25,894 bases of DNA from Actinomycetota bacterium (GTDB lineage: Bacteria; Actinomycetota; Actinomycetes; Nanopelagicales; Nanopelagicaceae), in NCBI GenBank assembly GCA_009699165.1, contig WLOR01000007.1, positions 1 through 25,894 on the forward strand, given 5' to 3'. The position numbers and the translations under genes are program-made. Shown in pieces: positions 6,312-14,886 of the stretch (positions are counted from its first letter, which is position 1; each line of letters begins with the position of its first letter). The notes under the pieces were generated by a model, which had not been told where the DNA came from, made no database searches, and worked only from the letters and a program-made list of their open reading frames with translations.

Positions 6312-9141
6312 TGCAGCCCCACAGTTCAATTTCAAACGCCGTCGTGGACCACTTCCAATAACCATCGGAATTCTCTTCGTTATTGGAACAGCCCTTGTCT
6401 CTCTGAGCGGTTTTTATGCCGATTGGCTCTGGTTTAAATCCGTACACTTCACATCAGTCTGGTCAACAGTGCTATTGACTAAAGCAACCCTCTTTGTCGC
6501 GGCCGGGTTAATTACAGCGACACTTGTAATTTCCAATGTACTCATTGCTTATAAACGGCGTCCGCTTTATGTACCGATGACGATAGAGGCCGACAATCTT
6601 GAACGTTACCGTGCCCAGATTGAACCAATTAAGAAGTGGGTCTTGTTTGGTTTGAGCGGTGCACTATTTTATTTTGCGGGTTCTTCAGGGTCGCTCTTGT
6701 GGTCTACATGGTTGCTATTTAAGAACTCGACTCCATTTGGAGTTAAGGATCCACAGTTCAATATGGATATCTCATTTTTTGCCTTTAGACTTCCATTTTG
6801 GCAAACACTTATTTCATGGGGAATCTCAACTCTTGTCATTGCAATAATTGCTTCGACAATCGTTCATTATCTATATGGCGGTATTCGCCTTCAGGTACAA
6901 AATGATCGCACCACTGTTGTAGCGCGTGTTCAACTTTCTGTCCTGCTTGGCGGAGTTGTCCTATTGAAGGCAGTTGCATACTGGTTTGATAGATACGCAT
7001 TAGCACTCAAAGAGAGCAAGCTAATTACTGGACTCACTTACACCGATGTGAATGCCGTTCTTCCTGCAAAAGCTATCTTGACTGCGATAGCCGTTGTATG
7101 TGCGCTTTTGTTCTTTGCCAATATCGTGCGCCGCTCATGGCTACTGCCTGCAGCCGGCACAGCATTGCTTGTAATCTCCTCAGTTCTCATCGCTGGTATC
7201 TATCCAGGCGCGATTCAGACTTTCCAGGTCAAGCCAAGTGAATCATCGAAAGAAGCGCCATTTATTCAGCGCAATATCGATGCAACGCGCACCGCTTATG
7301 GATTAAATAACGTTGAAGTCAGTGATTATCAAGCTACTCTCACGACTTCAGCGGGGCAGCTTTCAAAGGATGCAGCAACGATATCTAACATACGTTTAAT
7401 GGATCCAAATGTGTTACCAGCTACTTTTCGTCAGCTTCAGCAGATTAAGCCTTACTACTCCTTCCCTGATTCACTGGATATAGATCGCTATACAGTTGAC
7501 GGTGTAAAACGCGATACAGTTGTTGCAGTTCGAGAGTTAAATATCGATGGTAATCCATCTCGTAACTGGATTAATGACCACCTCGTGTACACCCATGGCT
7601 TTGGATTTGTTGCAGCATATGGCAATACACGTGACGCAGATGGAAAGCCATCATTCCTAGTTGGCGATTTGCCACCAACTAAAGGGTTGGGTGCTTTTGA
7701 GCCCCGTATCTACTTTGGCGAAAACGTACCTGACTATTCGATTATTGGCGGAGTTAAAACAGACTCCCCTGTCGAGTTTGATTATCCAGATGATGCATCA
7801 TCCAATGGCCAAAAGAACTACACATACACAGGTACTGGTGGAGTTCCAGTCGGTTCTCTCGTCAATAAATTAGTTTTTGCGCTTAAGTATCAAGAGCAAA
7901 AACTATTGCTCTCATCGTTAATTAATAAGGACTCTAAAATCCTCTTTGAGCGCAATCCCCGTGACCGTGTAGCAAAAGTCGCACCCTGGTTGACTCTTGA
8001 TGGAGATCCATATCCTGCAATTGTTGACGGTAAAGTTCTTTGGATTATCGATGGTTACACAACTAGTGCAGGCTATCCATACTCAAAGCAGATTTCACTC
8101 TCTAGTGCCACCTCCGATGCATTAACAGCAAACTCATCGGCCGTTACTGCACAAGGAAATCAGAACATCAACTACATCCGAAACTCAGTCAAAGCTACGG
8201 TTGATGCATACGATGGAACGGTTACTTTGTATCAATGGGATGAAAAAGATCCAGTTCTAGCCACCTGGAGTAAGGCTTTTCCGGGTTCGATAACACCTAA
8301 GTCAAAGATCTCTGCTCAACTTATGGAGCACATTCGATATCCAGAGGATATGTTCCGCGTTCAGAGAGAAATCCTCTCGTCCTACCATGTGCAGACTTCG
8401 GCAGCGTTTTACGGTGGCCAAGATTTCTGGCGTGTACCACGAGATCCTTCGACCTTTGGTGCAAATGCGAGCGCACAACCTCCTTACTACTTAACTCTTC
8501 AGTTGCCGGGCGAGGCAAAGCCAGAGTTCGCCATGACCACTCCTTTTGTTCCGCGAGGTGGTCGTGAAAACTTGTCTGCCTTCGCAGTAGTTAACTCTGA
8601 TGCCGGGCCCAACTACGGAAAAATAACGGTCTTACAACTGCCTCGAAGCACAAACGTTGCAGGCCCTTCACAGGTTGCTTCGAATTTTGAAGCCAAGCCA
8701 GAAGTTGCAAACTCGCTCTCGCTATTGCGACAGGGTGGCTCTGATGTAGTTCTTGGAAACTTGCTAACACTTCCAGTTGGTGGCGGTTTACTGTATGTGC
8801 AACCTGTTTATGTGAAGGCAACATCAAATAGTGCTGCCTATCCACTTCTTCAAAAAGTGCTCGTCTCGTTCGGTGATCAAATCGGATATGACGACACACT
8901 AAAGGGCGCACTTGATCAAGTATTCGGAGGAAACTCTGGAACAAGCTCATCGACTGGCAGCACACCTGCAACATCAGGCACCACAAACAACTCACTTGCT
9001 AGCGCGTTAACAAGTGCAAAGCAGGCGCTTGCCGATGGTCAAGCAGCACTTGCTAAAGGAGACTTTGCTGCATATGGACGGGCACAAGATCGCTTGAAAT
9101 CTGCAATCGCTGCGGCTATCGCCGCACAAGTAAAGAAGTAA
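6304..9141 (+). CDS. UPF0182 family large membrane protein (Rv3193c-like)
   Basis: A 945-residue protein. Seven membrane helices fill the first third, for example GPLPITIGILFVIGTALVSL near residue 15 and LLPAAGTALLVISSVLIAGI near 280. A large extracytoplasmic region of about 600 residues follows, with family-typical blocks such as PFIQRNIDATRTAYGL, RNWINDHLVYTHGFG, RIYFGE and RDRVAKVAPWLTLDGDPYP. The C-terminus has a Ser/Thr/Gly-rich linker and an Ala-rich amphipathic helix (LTSAKQALADGQAALAKGD), also a family habit. Length is close to the roughly 990 residues usual for UPF0182. The function is unknown; the topology suggests an envelope role. It is the last gene of the one-TM/S16/UPF0182 operon and is followed by a hairpin terminator. 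Confidence 0.93.
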   Translation: MTNAAPQFNFKRRRGPLPITIGILFVIGTALVSLSGFYADWLWFKSVHFTSVWSTVLLTKATLFVAAGLITATLVISNVLIAYKRRPLYVPMTIEADNLERYRAQIEPIKKWVLFGLSGALFYFAGSSGSLLWSTWLLFKNSTPFGVKDPQFNMDISFFAFRLPFWQTLISWGISTLVIAIIASTIVHYLYGGIRLQVQNDRTTVVARVQLSVLLGGVVLLKAVAYWFDRYALALKESKLITGLTYTDVNAVLPAKAILTAIAVVCALLFFANIVRRSWLLPAAGTALLVISSVLIAGIYPGAIQTFQVKPSESSKEAPFIQRNIDATRTAYGLNNVEVSDYQATLTTSAGQLSKDAATISNIRLMDPNVLPATFRQLQQIKPYYSFPDSLDIDRYTVDGVKRDTVVAVRELNIDGNPSRNWINDHLVYTHGFGFVAAYGNTRDADGKPSFLVGDLPPTKGLGAFEPRIYFGENVPDYSIIGGVKTDSPVEFDYPDDASSNGQKNYTYTGTGGVPVGSLVNKLVFALKYQEQKLLLSSLINKDSKILFERNPRDRVAKVAPWLTLDGDPYPAIVDGKVLWIIDGYTTSAGYPYSKQISLSSATSDALTANSSAVTAQGNQNINYIRNSVKATVDAYDGTVTLYQWDEKDPVLATWSKAFPGSITPKSKISAQLMEHIRYPEDMFRVQREILSSYHVQTSAAFYGGQDFWRVPRDPSTFGANASAQPPYYLTLQLPGEAKPEFAMTTPFVPRGGRENLSAFAVVNSDAGPNYGKITVLQLPRSTNVAGPSQVASNFEAKPEVANSLSLLRQGGSDVVLGNLLTLPVGGGLLYVQPVYVKATSNSAAYPLLQKVLVSFGDQIGYDDTLKGALDQVFGGNSGTSSSTGSTPATSGTTNNSLASALTSAKQALADGQAALAKGDFAAYGRAQDRLKSAIAAAIAAQVKK

Positions 9142-9182
9142 ATAACTGCGGCTAATAATTTCGCTTCTGCATTTATTTATAC

Positions 9183-9198
9183 TCTAGTAATTACTAGA
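9183..9198. repeat. 16-bp perfect palindrome
   Basis: The sequence tctagtaattactaga equals its own reverse complement. It lies between the UPF0182 stop (9141) and the terminator hairpin at 9200, upstream of the initiator tRNA promoter. It could be a dimeric repressor site or part of the 3' end structure; no function is assigned. Confidence 0.7.
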
Positions 9199-9199
9199 T

Positions 9200-9241
9200 A
9201 AAGGCCAGATTCATGGGTATTAACTCATGGATTTGGTCTTT
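9200..9241 (+). terminator. Long hairpin, likely terminator of the UPF0182 operon
   Basis: AAAGGCCAGATTCATG pairs with CATGGATTTGGTCTTT through about 16 pairs including G-U pairs, with a 10-nt loop, followed by TATCTCTTT. The downstream arm overlaps the -35 of the tRNA promoter. Confidence 0.5.
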
Positions 9242-9261
9242 ATCTCTTTCACGCCTAAGAT
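9233..9261 (+). promoter_or_regulatory. Promoter of the initiator tRNA
   Basis: TTGGTC (9233-9238), a 17-bp spacer, then TAAGAT (9256-9261). Transcription should start around 9268, six bases before the mature tRNA 5' end. This is the best housekeeping-type promoter match in the window. Confidence 0.65.
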
Positions 9262-9273
9262 TGCCGTTACCGA

Positions 9274-9350
<77 letters not shown>

Positions 9351-9365
9351 GTACGAAGTACAAGA

Positions 9366-9433
9366 AAACGCGCTCGTGGATTGCTCAGAAATTTATCTAA
9401 GTTAACTTTCTGAGCATCACCACTAGCGCGTTT
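9366..9433. terminator. Bidirectional terminator between tRNA-Met and copA
   Basis: AAACGCGCT pairs with AGCGCGTTT, GTGG with CCAC, and TGCTCAGAAA with TTTCTGAGCA, around a 15-nt loop. T-rich stretches follow the stem on both strands (TTTCTACTTT on plus, TTTTCTTGT on minus), so it can end both the tRNA and the copA transcripts. Confidence 0.8.
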
Positions 9434-9461
9434 CTACTTTCCAGAAGTAATAGCAAGATTT

Positions 9462-11705
9462 TTACTTTATGCGAAGAGAGTTTGTTACAACGAACAGCGA
9501 TGAGAGCGCCATCGCAGCGGCGGCATAGATAGGTCGCAGTAAGCCGAGAGCGGCTATCGGCAGTCCGATTACGTTGTAAATCAGCGCCCAACCCATGTTC
9601 ACATGAATAATCCTTAACGTCTTCTTAGCTAACGCAAGCGCTTGGATAACGCTTGAAAGCCCAGAGTTCATGAGAGTTATATCGGCGCTGGATATAGCTG
9701 TATCGGTACCAGTTCCCATTGCCATCGATAAATCTGAAGCCGCTAAAGCTGCAGCATCATTAATTCCATCACCAATCATCAAAACACAGCGACCTTCGGA
9801 TTGTAACTTTTGCACAATCTTTAATTTAGTCTCAGGCATTGCACCTGAAACAACATAGGCGCTATCAATACCAACTGTTGTTGCTACCGAGGCGGCTACT
9901 TCAGCACTATCGCCAGTTACCAGCCAAGGTGTTATTCCCATTGCCCGAAGTGAGTTAATAGTTTCGGCAGCGTCGGATTTTAATTCATCACCAACAGCAA
10001 AGACTGCAAGTGCAACTCCATCCCAAGCTAGGACAGAGACAGTAAGTCCTTTTTCCTGGCCATGTGCAACTGCTAGTTTTAATTCAGGATGGAATTCTGT
10101 ACAGCTATGCGCAACTGCTGCAGGAGATCCAATTAAAACAACTGGGGAGACTGCGCCACAATTCACACGGCCAGCAGCGCCTGATCCAGGAGTAACCGAA
10201 AACTCAGTGACTGCATAGTTCTTTGCTCCGCGTGAAAGTGCGTGGCGCGCGATTGCAAGAGCAACTGGGTGAGAGTTCTGTGATTCAACTGCTAGCGCTG
10301 TTGACAGGATTGTCGTCTCATCCATTAAGGATGCAAATGATGTGCCAAGAAGTTGCCCAGCGGCAGTAGATACTGTGGCTTCGACAACATTCATGACGCC
10401 TTGAGTCAAAGTTCCCGTTTTATCAAATACAACCGTATCAATTGTGCGAGCGACTTCTAGTACACGTGGCTCGCGAAGTACTACCCCGCGTGCAGCCCCA
10501 CGACCTGATGCAACGAGCAGTGCTACTGGAGTAGCTAAGCCAAGTGCACATGGGCATGCGATCACGAGGACCGTAATGGCTACAGAGATGGACTTTGTGA
10601 GCGAGTGATCGGTGTAGTACCAGCCGATAAAAGTTCCTATAGATAGGAGCGTGACTATTGGAACAAAGACTGCGCTAATACGATCAGCCAGACGTTGGAT
10701 TGGGGCTTTAGTACCTTGCGCGCTAATAACCATCGCCGTGATCCGTGCGAGTTCGGTATCACTTCCAATTCTCGTTGCACGAACGATTAATCGGCCATTG
10801 TGATTAAGTGATGCCCCTACAACCATAGATCCGGGGCGCACATCGAGAGGTTTTGACTCCCCTGTTAGCATCGAGTTATCTACTGCGCTTTCACCTTTTA
10901 TCACTACGCCATCAGTTGCAATTCGGGCACCCGGTAAAACCTCAAACTCATCACCGATTTCAAGTTGACCAATTGGAACTATGAGTGGGAATCCTCCACG
11001 GACAATTGTTACCTCTTTACTGCCAAGAGCAAGCAGTGATGTGAGCGCTGCACCTGCACGCGACTTTGCTCGTGTTTCTAAAAAGCGACCCAGAACTACA
11101 AAAAAGATTACACCTGCTGCAACTTCTGTATAAACATCACCTGCGCCGGTTGCATTGGCATAAATTGACCAAGAAAATGCTGCAAGTGAACCAAGCGATA
11201 TCAAATTATCCATAGTTGGATGCTTTAAATTGCGAAGAGCGGCGCGATGAATAGGCCAGGCTACGAGTAGTACTACTGGTGCACTCAGTGCAATTACTAG
11301 CCATGAAGTTGGTGAATAGAGCGGGCGTGCGATTCCGAAAGAATCAATCTGAGCAATGATCCACATATCAATCGGATGGTGCCAGTCCATGACCATTGAA
11401 ATTACGACGGCTGGGACGGCAAATATAAAGGCGAAGAAAAGTGCACGGGCCGATTTCTTACTGTGCAAAGTTACTGATTGACCAACATTTAGTAATGCAG
11501 CTTTGTACCCTGCTTTTTCAACGATATTGACTAACTCTTTAACATCCATTTCAGCTGGAGCTAAAATATGGGCGGTTTCGGTAGCAAAGTTAATTGAGGC
11601 GCTGACGCCTTCTACAGAGTTCAATGCTTTTTCGACCGTATTTACGCACGAAGAACAGGTCATGCCCTCAATTGAAAGTGTCGTTGGCTCTAAAACAGTG
11701 CTCAT
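9462..11705 (-). CDS. copA: Copper-exporting P1B-type ATPase
   Basis: A 747-residue pump that moves Cu(I) out of the cytosol at the cost of ATP. An N-terminal HMA domain (about 8-72) carries GMTCSSC with Cys17 and Cys20. Membrane helices follow, then the actuator motif TGES (281-284) and the CPC metal site in the membrane (384-386). The P domain has DKTGT with the phosphorylated Asp428, the N domain has SHP (His479), and GDGIND lies at 645-650. The last two helices hold YN and MALSS, the residues typical of Cu(I) pumps (P1B-1). Its ATG overlaps the hisN stop by 4 bp (ATGA), so it is the last gene of aroA-rsgA-hisN-copA. No copper-responsive operator is seen, which suggests constitutive expression with the operon. 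Confidence 0.93.
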   Translation of the reverse strand: MSTVLEPTTLSIEGMTCSSCVNTVEKALNSVEGVSASINFATETAHILAPAEMDVKELVNIVEKAGYKAALLNVGQSVTLHSKKSARALFFAFIFAVPAVVISMVMDWHHPIDMWIIAQIDSFGIARPLYSPTSWLVIALSAPVVLLVAWPIHRAALRNLKHPTMDNLISLGSLAAFSWSIYANATGAGDVYTEVAAGVIFFVVLGRFLETRAKSRAGAALTSLLALGSKEVTIVRGGFPLIVPIGQLEIGDEFEVLPGARIATDGVVIKGESAVDNSMLTGESKPLDVRPGSMVVGASLNHNGRLIVRATRIGSDTELARITAMVISAQGTKAPIQRLADRISAVFVPIVTLLSIGTFIGWYYTDHSLTKSISVAITVLVIACPCALGLATPVALLVASGRGAARGVVLREPRVLEVARTIDTVVFDKTGTLTQGVMNVVEATVSTAAGQLLGTSFASLMDETTILSTALAVESQNSHPVALAIARHALSRGAKNYAVTEFSVTPGSGAAGRVNCGAVSPVVLIGSPAAVAHSCTEFHPELKLAVAHGQEKGLTVSVLAWDGVALAVFAVGDELKSDAAETINSLRAMGITPWLVTGDSAEVAASVATTVGIDSAYVVSGAMPETKLKIVQKLQSEGRCVLMIGDGINDAAALAASDLSMAMGTGTDTAISSADITLMNSGLSSVIQALALAKKTLRIIHVNMGWALIYNVIGLPIAALGLLRPIYAAAAMALSSLFVVTNSLRIK

Positions 11706-12505
11706 GGATTTAATCCATTGATGACTAAGTTATGTAGGAAGCCGTTGGATGAAACTCCACTTCCTCCAAATGGACCTGACTGACCCGATGTATTCGTAAA
11801 AATCCCACCTGCTTCGCGAACGATGATGTCTAGAGCGGCCATATCCCACAGTGCAAGCGTGGGCTCAACTGCAACATCTACTGCGCCTTCAGCAACCAAC
11901 ATATGTGACCAGAAATCCCCCATGCCTCGGGTGCGCCAGGCACCACCGAGCATCTTTTGAAAGGAATCGAGTCGCTCTCCAAACCCAATAAAATCTGAGT
12001 ATGCAATCGATGCATCCGCTAGAGCGCTAACGTGTGAGACTGAAATCTTTTTTGTTTGGCCGTTAAAAGTTACAAATGAGCCACAAGATTTTGATGCAAA
12101 CCAACGTCGAGAAAGTGCTGGTGCACTTGCTATGCCAACTACAACTTCTTGGGCTCCATCAGCAGCTACTTCTACGAGCGCGATTAAACACGCCCATGTT
12201 GGTACTCCCCGCATAAAATTCTTAGTTCCGTCAATTGGATCAATAACCCAGTAACGCTTTGCACCTGTGATGTCACTTCCAAACTCTTCACCCAGTAATC
12301 CATCGCTTGGGCGGTGAGTCATTAGCGCTTCACGTATCGCAGTTTCAACGGCGCGATCGGCGTCGGTGACTGGAGTGTTATCTGGCTTAGTGGTTACAAC
12401 TAAATCTAAGGATTGGTATCGGTCCAAAGCGATGGAATCGGCAAGATCAGCCAATAGGTGAGCTAGCGCTAAATCATCGCTATAAGGTGAGTTTTCAGCT
12501 GTCAT
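11702..12505 (-). CDS. hisN: Histidinol-phosphatase, inositol monophosphatase family
   Basis: A 267-residue enzyme of the IMPase fold. Metal-binding motifs are GEEFG (72-76), WVIDPIDGTKNF (86-97, with Asp89 and Asp92) and LWDMAALDIIVREAGG (219-234, with Asp221). Actinobacteria use this family for histidinol-phosphate dephosphorylation, the penultimate step of histidine synthesis, and the gene stands beside aroA and rsgA in several of them. A broader inositol-phosphatase activity cannot be excluded. It starts 12 bp after the rsgA stop and overlaps copA by 4 bp. Confidence 0.85.
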   Translation of the reverse strand: MTAENSPYSDDLALAHLLADLADSIALDRYQSLDLVVTTKPDNTPVTDADRAVETAIREALMTHRPSDGLLGEEFGSDITGAKRYWVIDPIDGTKNFMRGVPTWACLIALVEVAADGAQEVVVGIASAPALSRRWFASKSCGSFVTFNGQTKKISVSHVSALADASIAYSDFIGFGERLDSFQKMLGGAWRTRGMGDFWSHMLVAEGAVDVAVEPTLALWDMAALDIIVREAGGIFTNTSGQSGPFGGSGVSSNGFLHNLVINGLNP

Positions 12506-12517
12506 AGTGTTTTAATC

Positions 12518-13543
12518 CTAATCCTCAACCACTGAGATGGCTTGATCTTTCACGGCAAGCAAAGAGCGCAAACTTGCTAGCCTTGCGCTTCGTTCGACAT
12601 TAATGACTCCATGTGGGGCGGCCCAGGCATCAAGTGAGCACGAACTCTCGGAGTGTGAGCAGTTAGACAAGCAGTTTGCAGCGACTTCAGATAAATCAGT
12701 AAAGGCATCAACGATTCGGTGTGTATCGATGTGTGAAAGACCAAAAGCTCGGATACCGGGGGTATCGATAATCCAACCGTCGCTGCCTACTAAAGGCAGT
12801 GCTATTGCACTCGAAGATGTGTGACGACCGCGACCTGTCGCAGTATTTACATCACCTGTTAAGCGATCTGCCTCTGGTACAAGTGCGTTTATTAAGGTCG
12901 ATTTTCCTACTCCAGAGTGACCAACCAAAACAGAGATCTTCCCCTTAAGGATTTCGTGCAAAGCTTTTAAGTCACGTTCACGAGATGAAGTCTTAATCGC
13001 TGTGTAGAAAATCTCAACATCTAACTTTGAATACTCCGCTAAGAAATCTGGAGCATCACCAAGATCTGTCTTAGTCACAACTAAAACTGGAGTAATTCCC
13101 TCTGTAAATGCCGATACTAAGAATCGATCAATTAACCCTCTGCGAGGTTGCGGATTTGTTGATGCAACAACGATTACGAGTTGGTCGATATTCGCAACAA
13201 TTGTACGTTCGACTTGAGCAGCATCATCAACAGTGCGACTTAAAGAGTTGCGGCGCTCTTTTATCGCAACTATGCGTGCAAGCGTTCCCTCTTCGCCACT
13301 GATGTCTCCAACTATCGAAACAATATCTCCGACAACAACTGATTTAGGGCCTAACTCTCGGGCTCGCATCGAAGTAATAACTACACCTTCATCGGTAATG
13401 CATGTTTGACGACCGCGATCCACTGTTGTAACTAAGGCCGTGATCGCCTCTTTATGACTTGGGCGATCTTTGCTACGTGGACGAGTGCTTCGTGCTGGCC
13501 TAATCCGAGCATCAGACTCGTCATATTCGCGTGGAGCCATCAC
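12518..13543 (-). CDS. rsgA: Ribosome small-subunit-dependent GTPase A
   Basis: A 341-residue circularly permuted GTPase that matures the 30S subunit. An OB-fold-like region (about 35-100) precedes TKTD (G4, 157-160), GHSGVGKST (G1, 208-216), a Gly/Arg/Ser-rich switch (GRGRHTSSS, 238-246) and DTPG (G3, 260-263). The C-terminal zinc finger has Cys291, Cys295, His297 and Cys302. The basic, disordered N-terminus is common in actinobacterial members. The start is GTG at 13543 or the directly following ATG at 13540; GGAG is seven bases before the GTG, which favours the GTG slightly. It lies 14 bp downstream of aroA. Confidence 0.93.
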   Translation of the reverse strand: MMAPREYDESDARIRPARSTRPRSKDRPSHKEAITALVTTVDRGRQTCITDEGVVITSMRARELGPKSVVVGDIVSIVGDISGEEGTLARIVAIKERRNSLSRTVDDAAQVERTIVANIDQLVIVVASTNPQPRRGLIDRFLVSAFTEGITPVLVVTKTDLGDAPDFLAEYSKLDVEIFYTAIKTSSRERDLKALHEILKGKISVLVGHSGVGKSTLINALVPEADRLTGDVNTATGRGRHTSSSAIALPLVGSDGWIIDTPGIRAFGLSHIDTHRIVDAFTDLSEVAANCLSNCSHSESSCSLDAWAAPHGVINVERSARLASLRSLLAVKDQAISVVED

Positions 13544-13559
13544 TTAACTTCTCCCAAAC

Positions 13560-14864
13560 TCAGGCAAGAAGTGAACTCCAGAGACCTGGAAAATCTGGAA
13601 GAGTTTTTCGAGTAGTTGCAATGTTTTCAACTTCAATACCTGGAACCAACAAACCAATGACTGCTCCAGCAGTTGCGAGTCGGTGGTCATCGTAGGTGTG
13701 AAAAACTCCCCCATGAAGCCGAGCAGGTGTTATATGAAGTGAGCTCTTATGCTCTTCTACGTTGCCACCAAGTGCATTTATTTCACGAGTTAACGCGGCC
13801 AATCTGTCGGTCTCATGTAATCTCAAATGCCCAATGCCGCGAAGGTGCGATGGGGAATCTGCCAGTGCAGCCAATGCAGCGATAGATGGCGTTAGTTCTC
13901 CTACATCATGTAAATCAATATCAATTCCATGAATTGCACCGGTGCTGGAAAGAGTTAATCCCTTTTCACTCATTGAAATATGTGCACCCATGCGAGTGAG
14001 TATCGAACGAAGTTGATCTCCGGGTTGAGTTGTCTGTATTGGCCAGTCTGCAATCGTGATAGATCCACCGCACACCATTGCTATCGATAAGAATGGTGCA
14101 GCATTTGAAAGATCTGGCTCTATCACTAACTCACGGCCGTGCAGCTTGCCTGGCTCTACTCTCCAACTTTGAGCATCCCAATCAACAGTTACAACTGCGC
14201 CAAAGCTGCGCAGCATCTCTACTGTCATATCGATATGCGGCATTGATGGGAGCCTTCCCCCCTTATGCGTTGCGGTAAGACCATGCGTAAAACTTGGAGC
14301 AACTAATAAAAGTGCCGACAAAAACTGGCTAGATGCGCTTGCATCGATTGTTAACTCACCACCAGGAATCTCTCCTCTGCCGTGAAGTGTCATGGGCAGG
14401 CTGTATCGACCTTCGTGCCAAATAGAGACTCCAAGCTCTTCAAGAGCTTTAATTACTGGACCAAGGGGGCGCTCATATGATCGTGGATCACCGTCAAATG
14501 AAATCTCACCTGTTGCAAGTGCGGCTAGTGGCGGCAAGAAACGCATGACAGTGCCGGCATTCCCCACATCGATCCTGGCTGGTCCACTCATTGCGCACGG
14601 TGTCAGAGTTAATTGGTACTCAGGTAATCCATTCACATTCTCATCTTGTTCGACAATCCCGATCCCCAACGCTTGCAATCCCTGAACCATGAGTTCGCTA
14701 TCTCGCGAGACCAATGGACGCCGAAGTACAGATGGTGAGTCTGCCTGTGCCGCCAAAATAAGTGCACGATTAGTAACTGACTTCGAGCCTGGAATTACGA
14801 CTGAAATATCAACTGGGCGTGCACCGCGATAGATCGCGGGCCAGTGGGCGTCGTCTTTATTCAT
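13560..14864 (-). CDS. aroA: 3-phosphoshikimate 1-carboxyvinyltransferase (EPSP synthase)
   Basis: A 434-residue enzyme of the shikimate pathway that joins shikimate-3-phosphate and phosphoenolpyruvate. Visible family blocks are PGSKSVTNRA (25-34, Lys28), GNAGTVMRF (101-109), SYERPLGP (129-136), SSQFLSALLL, LHETDRLAAL and TYDDHRLATAG. The position equal to E. coli Pro101 is Phe109, as in mycobacterial relatives, so it is not odd. The ATG at 14864 has a -10-like TAGACT ending six bases upstream and no well-placed ribosome site, which suggests a leaderless transcript. It is divergent from the SRAP gene across only 22 bp and heads the aroA-rsgA-hisN-copA operon. Confidence 0.95.
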   Translation of the reverse strand: MNKDDAHWPAIYRGARPVDISVVIPGSKSVTNRALILAAQADSPSVLRRPLVSRDSELMVQGLQALGIGIVEQDENVNGLPEYQLTLTPCAMSGPARIDVGNAGTVMRFLPPLAALATGEISFDGDPRSYERPLGPVIKALEELGVSIWHEGRYSLPMTLHGRGEIPGGELTIDASASSQFLSALLLVAPSFTHGLTATHKGGRLPSMPHIDMTVEMLRSFGAVVTVDWDAQSWRVEPGKLHGRELVIEPDLSNAAPFLSIAMVCGGSITIADWPIQTTQPGDQLRSILTRMGAHISMSEKGLTLSSTGAIHGIDIDLHDVGELTPSIAALAALADSPSHLRGIGHLRLHETDRLAALTREINALGGNVEEHKSSLHITPARLHGGVFHTYDDHRLATAGAVIGLLVPGIEVENIATTRKTLPDFPGLWSSLLA

Positions 14865-14870
14865 TGATTA

Positions 14871-14880
14871 AGTCTATCCT
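14871..14880. promoter_or_regulatory. Overlapping divergent -10 elements (leaderless on both sides)
   Basis: On the plus strand TATCCT (14875-14880) ends six bases before the SRAP ATG (14887). On the minus strand TAGACT (14876-14871) ends six bases before the aroA ATG (14864). The two hexamers share two base pairs, so polymerase cannot occupy both at once, and each -35 would lie inside the opposite gene. Confidence 0.55.
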
Positions 14881-14886
14881 TTCCAT

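Noticed and set aside
8591..8995. 134-codon minus-strand frame opposite UPF0182
   Set aside because: It is antisense to the conserved C-terminal part of UPF0182 and has no start signals or domain.
13560..14864. Phe in place of the Pro101 equivalent of EPSP synthase, considered as a glyphosate-tolerance trait
   Set aside because: As I recall, mycobacterial AroA has the same GTVxRF motif, so this is normal for the group and says nothing about tolerance.
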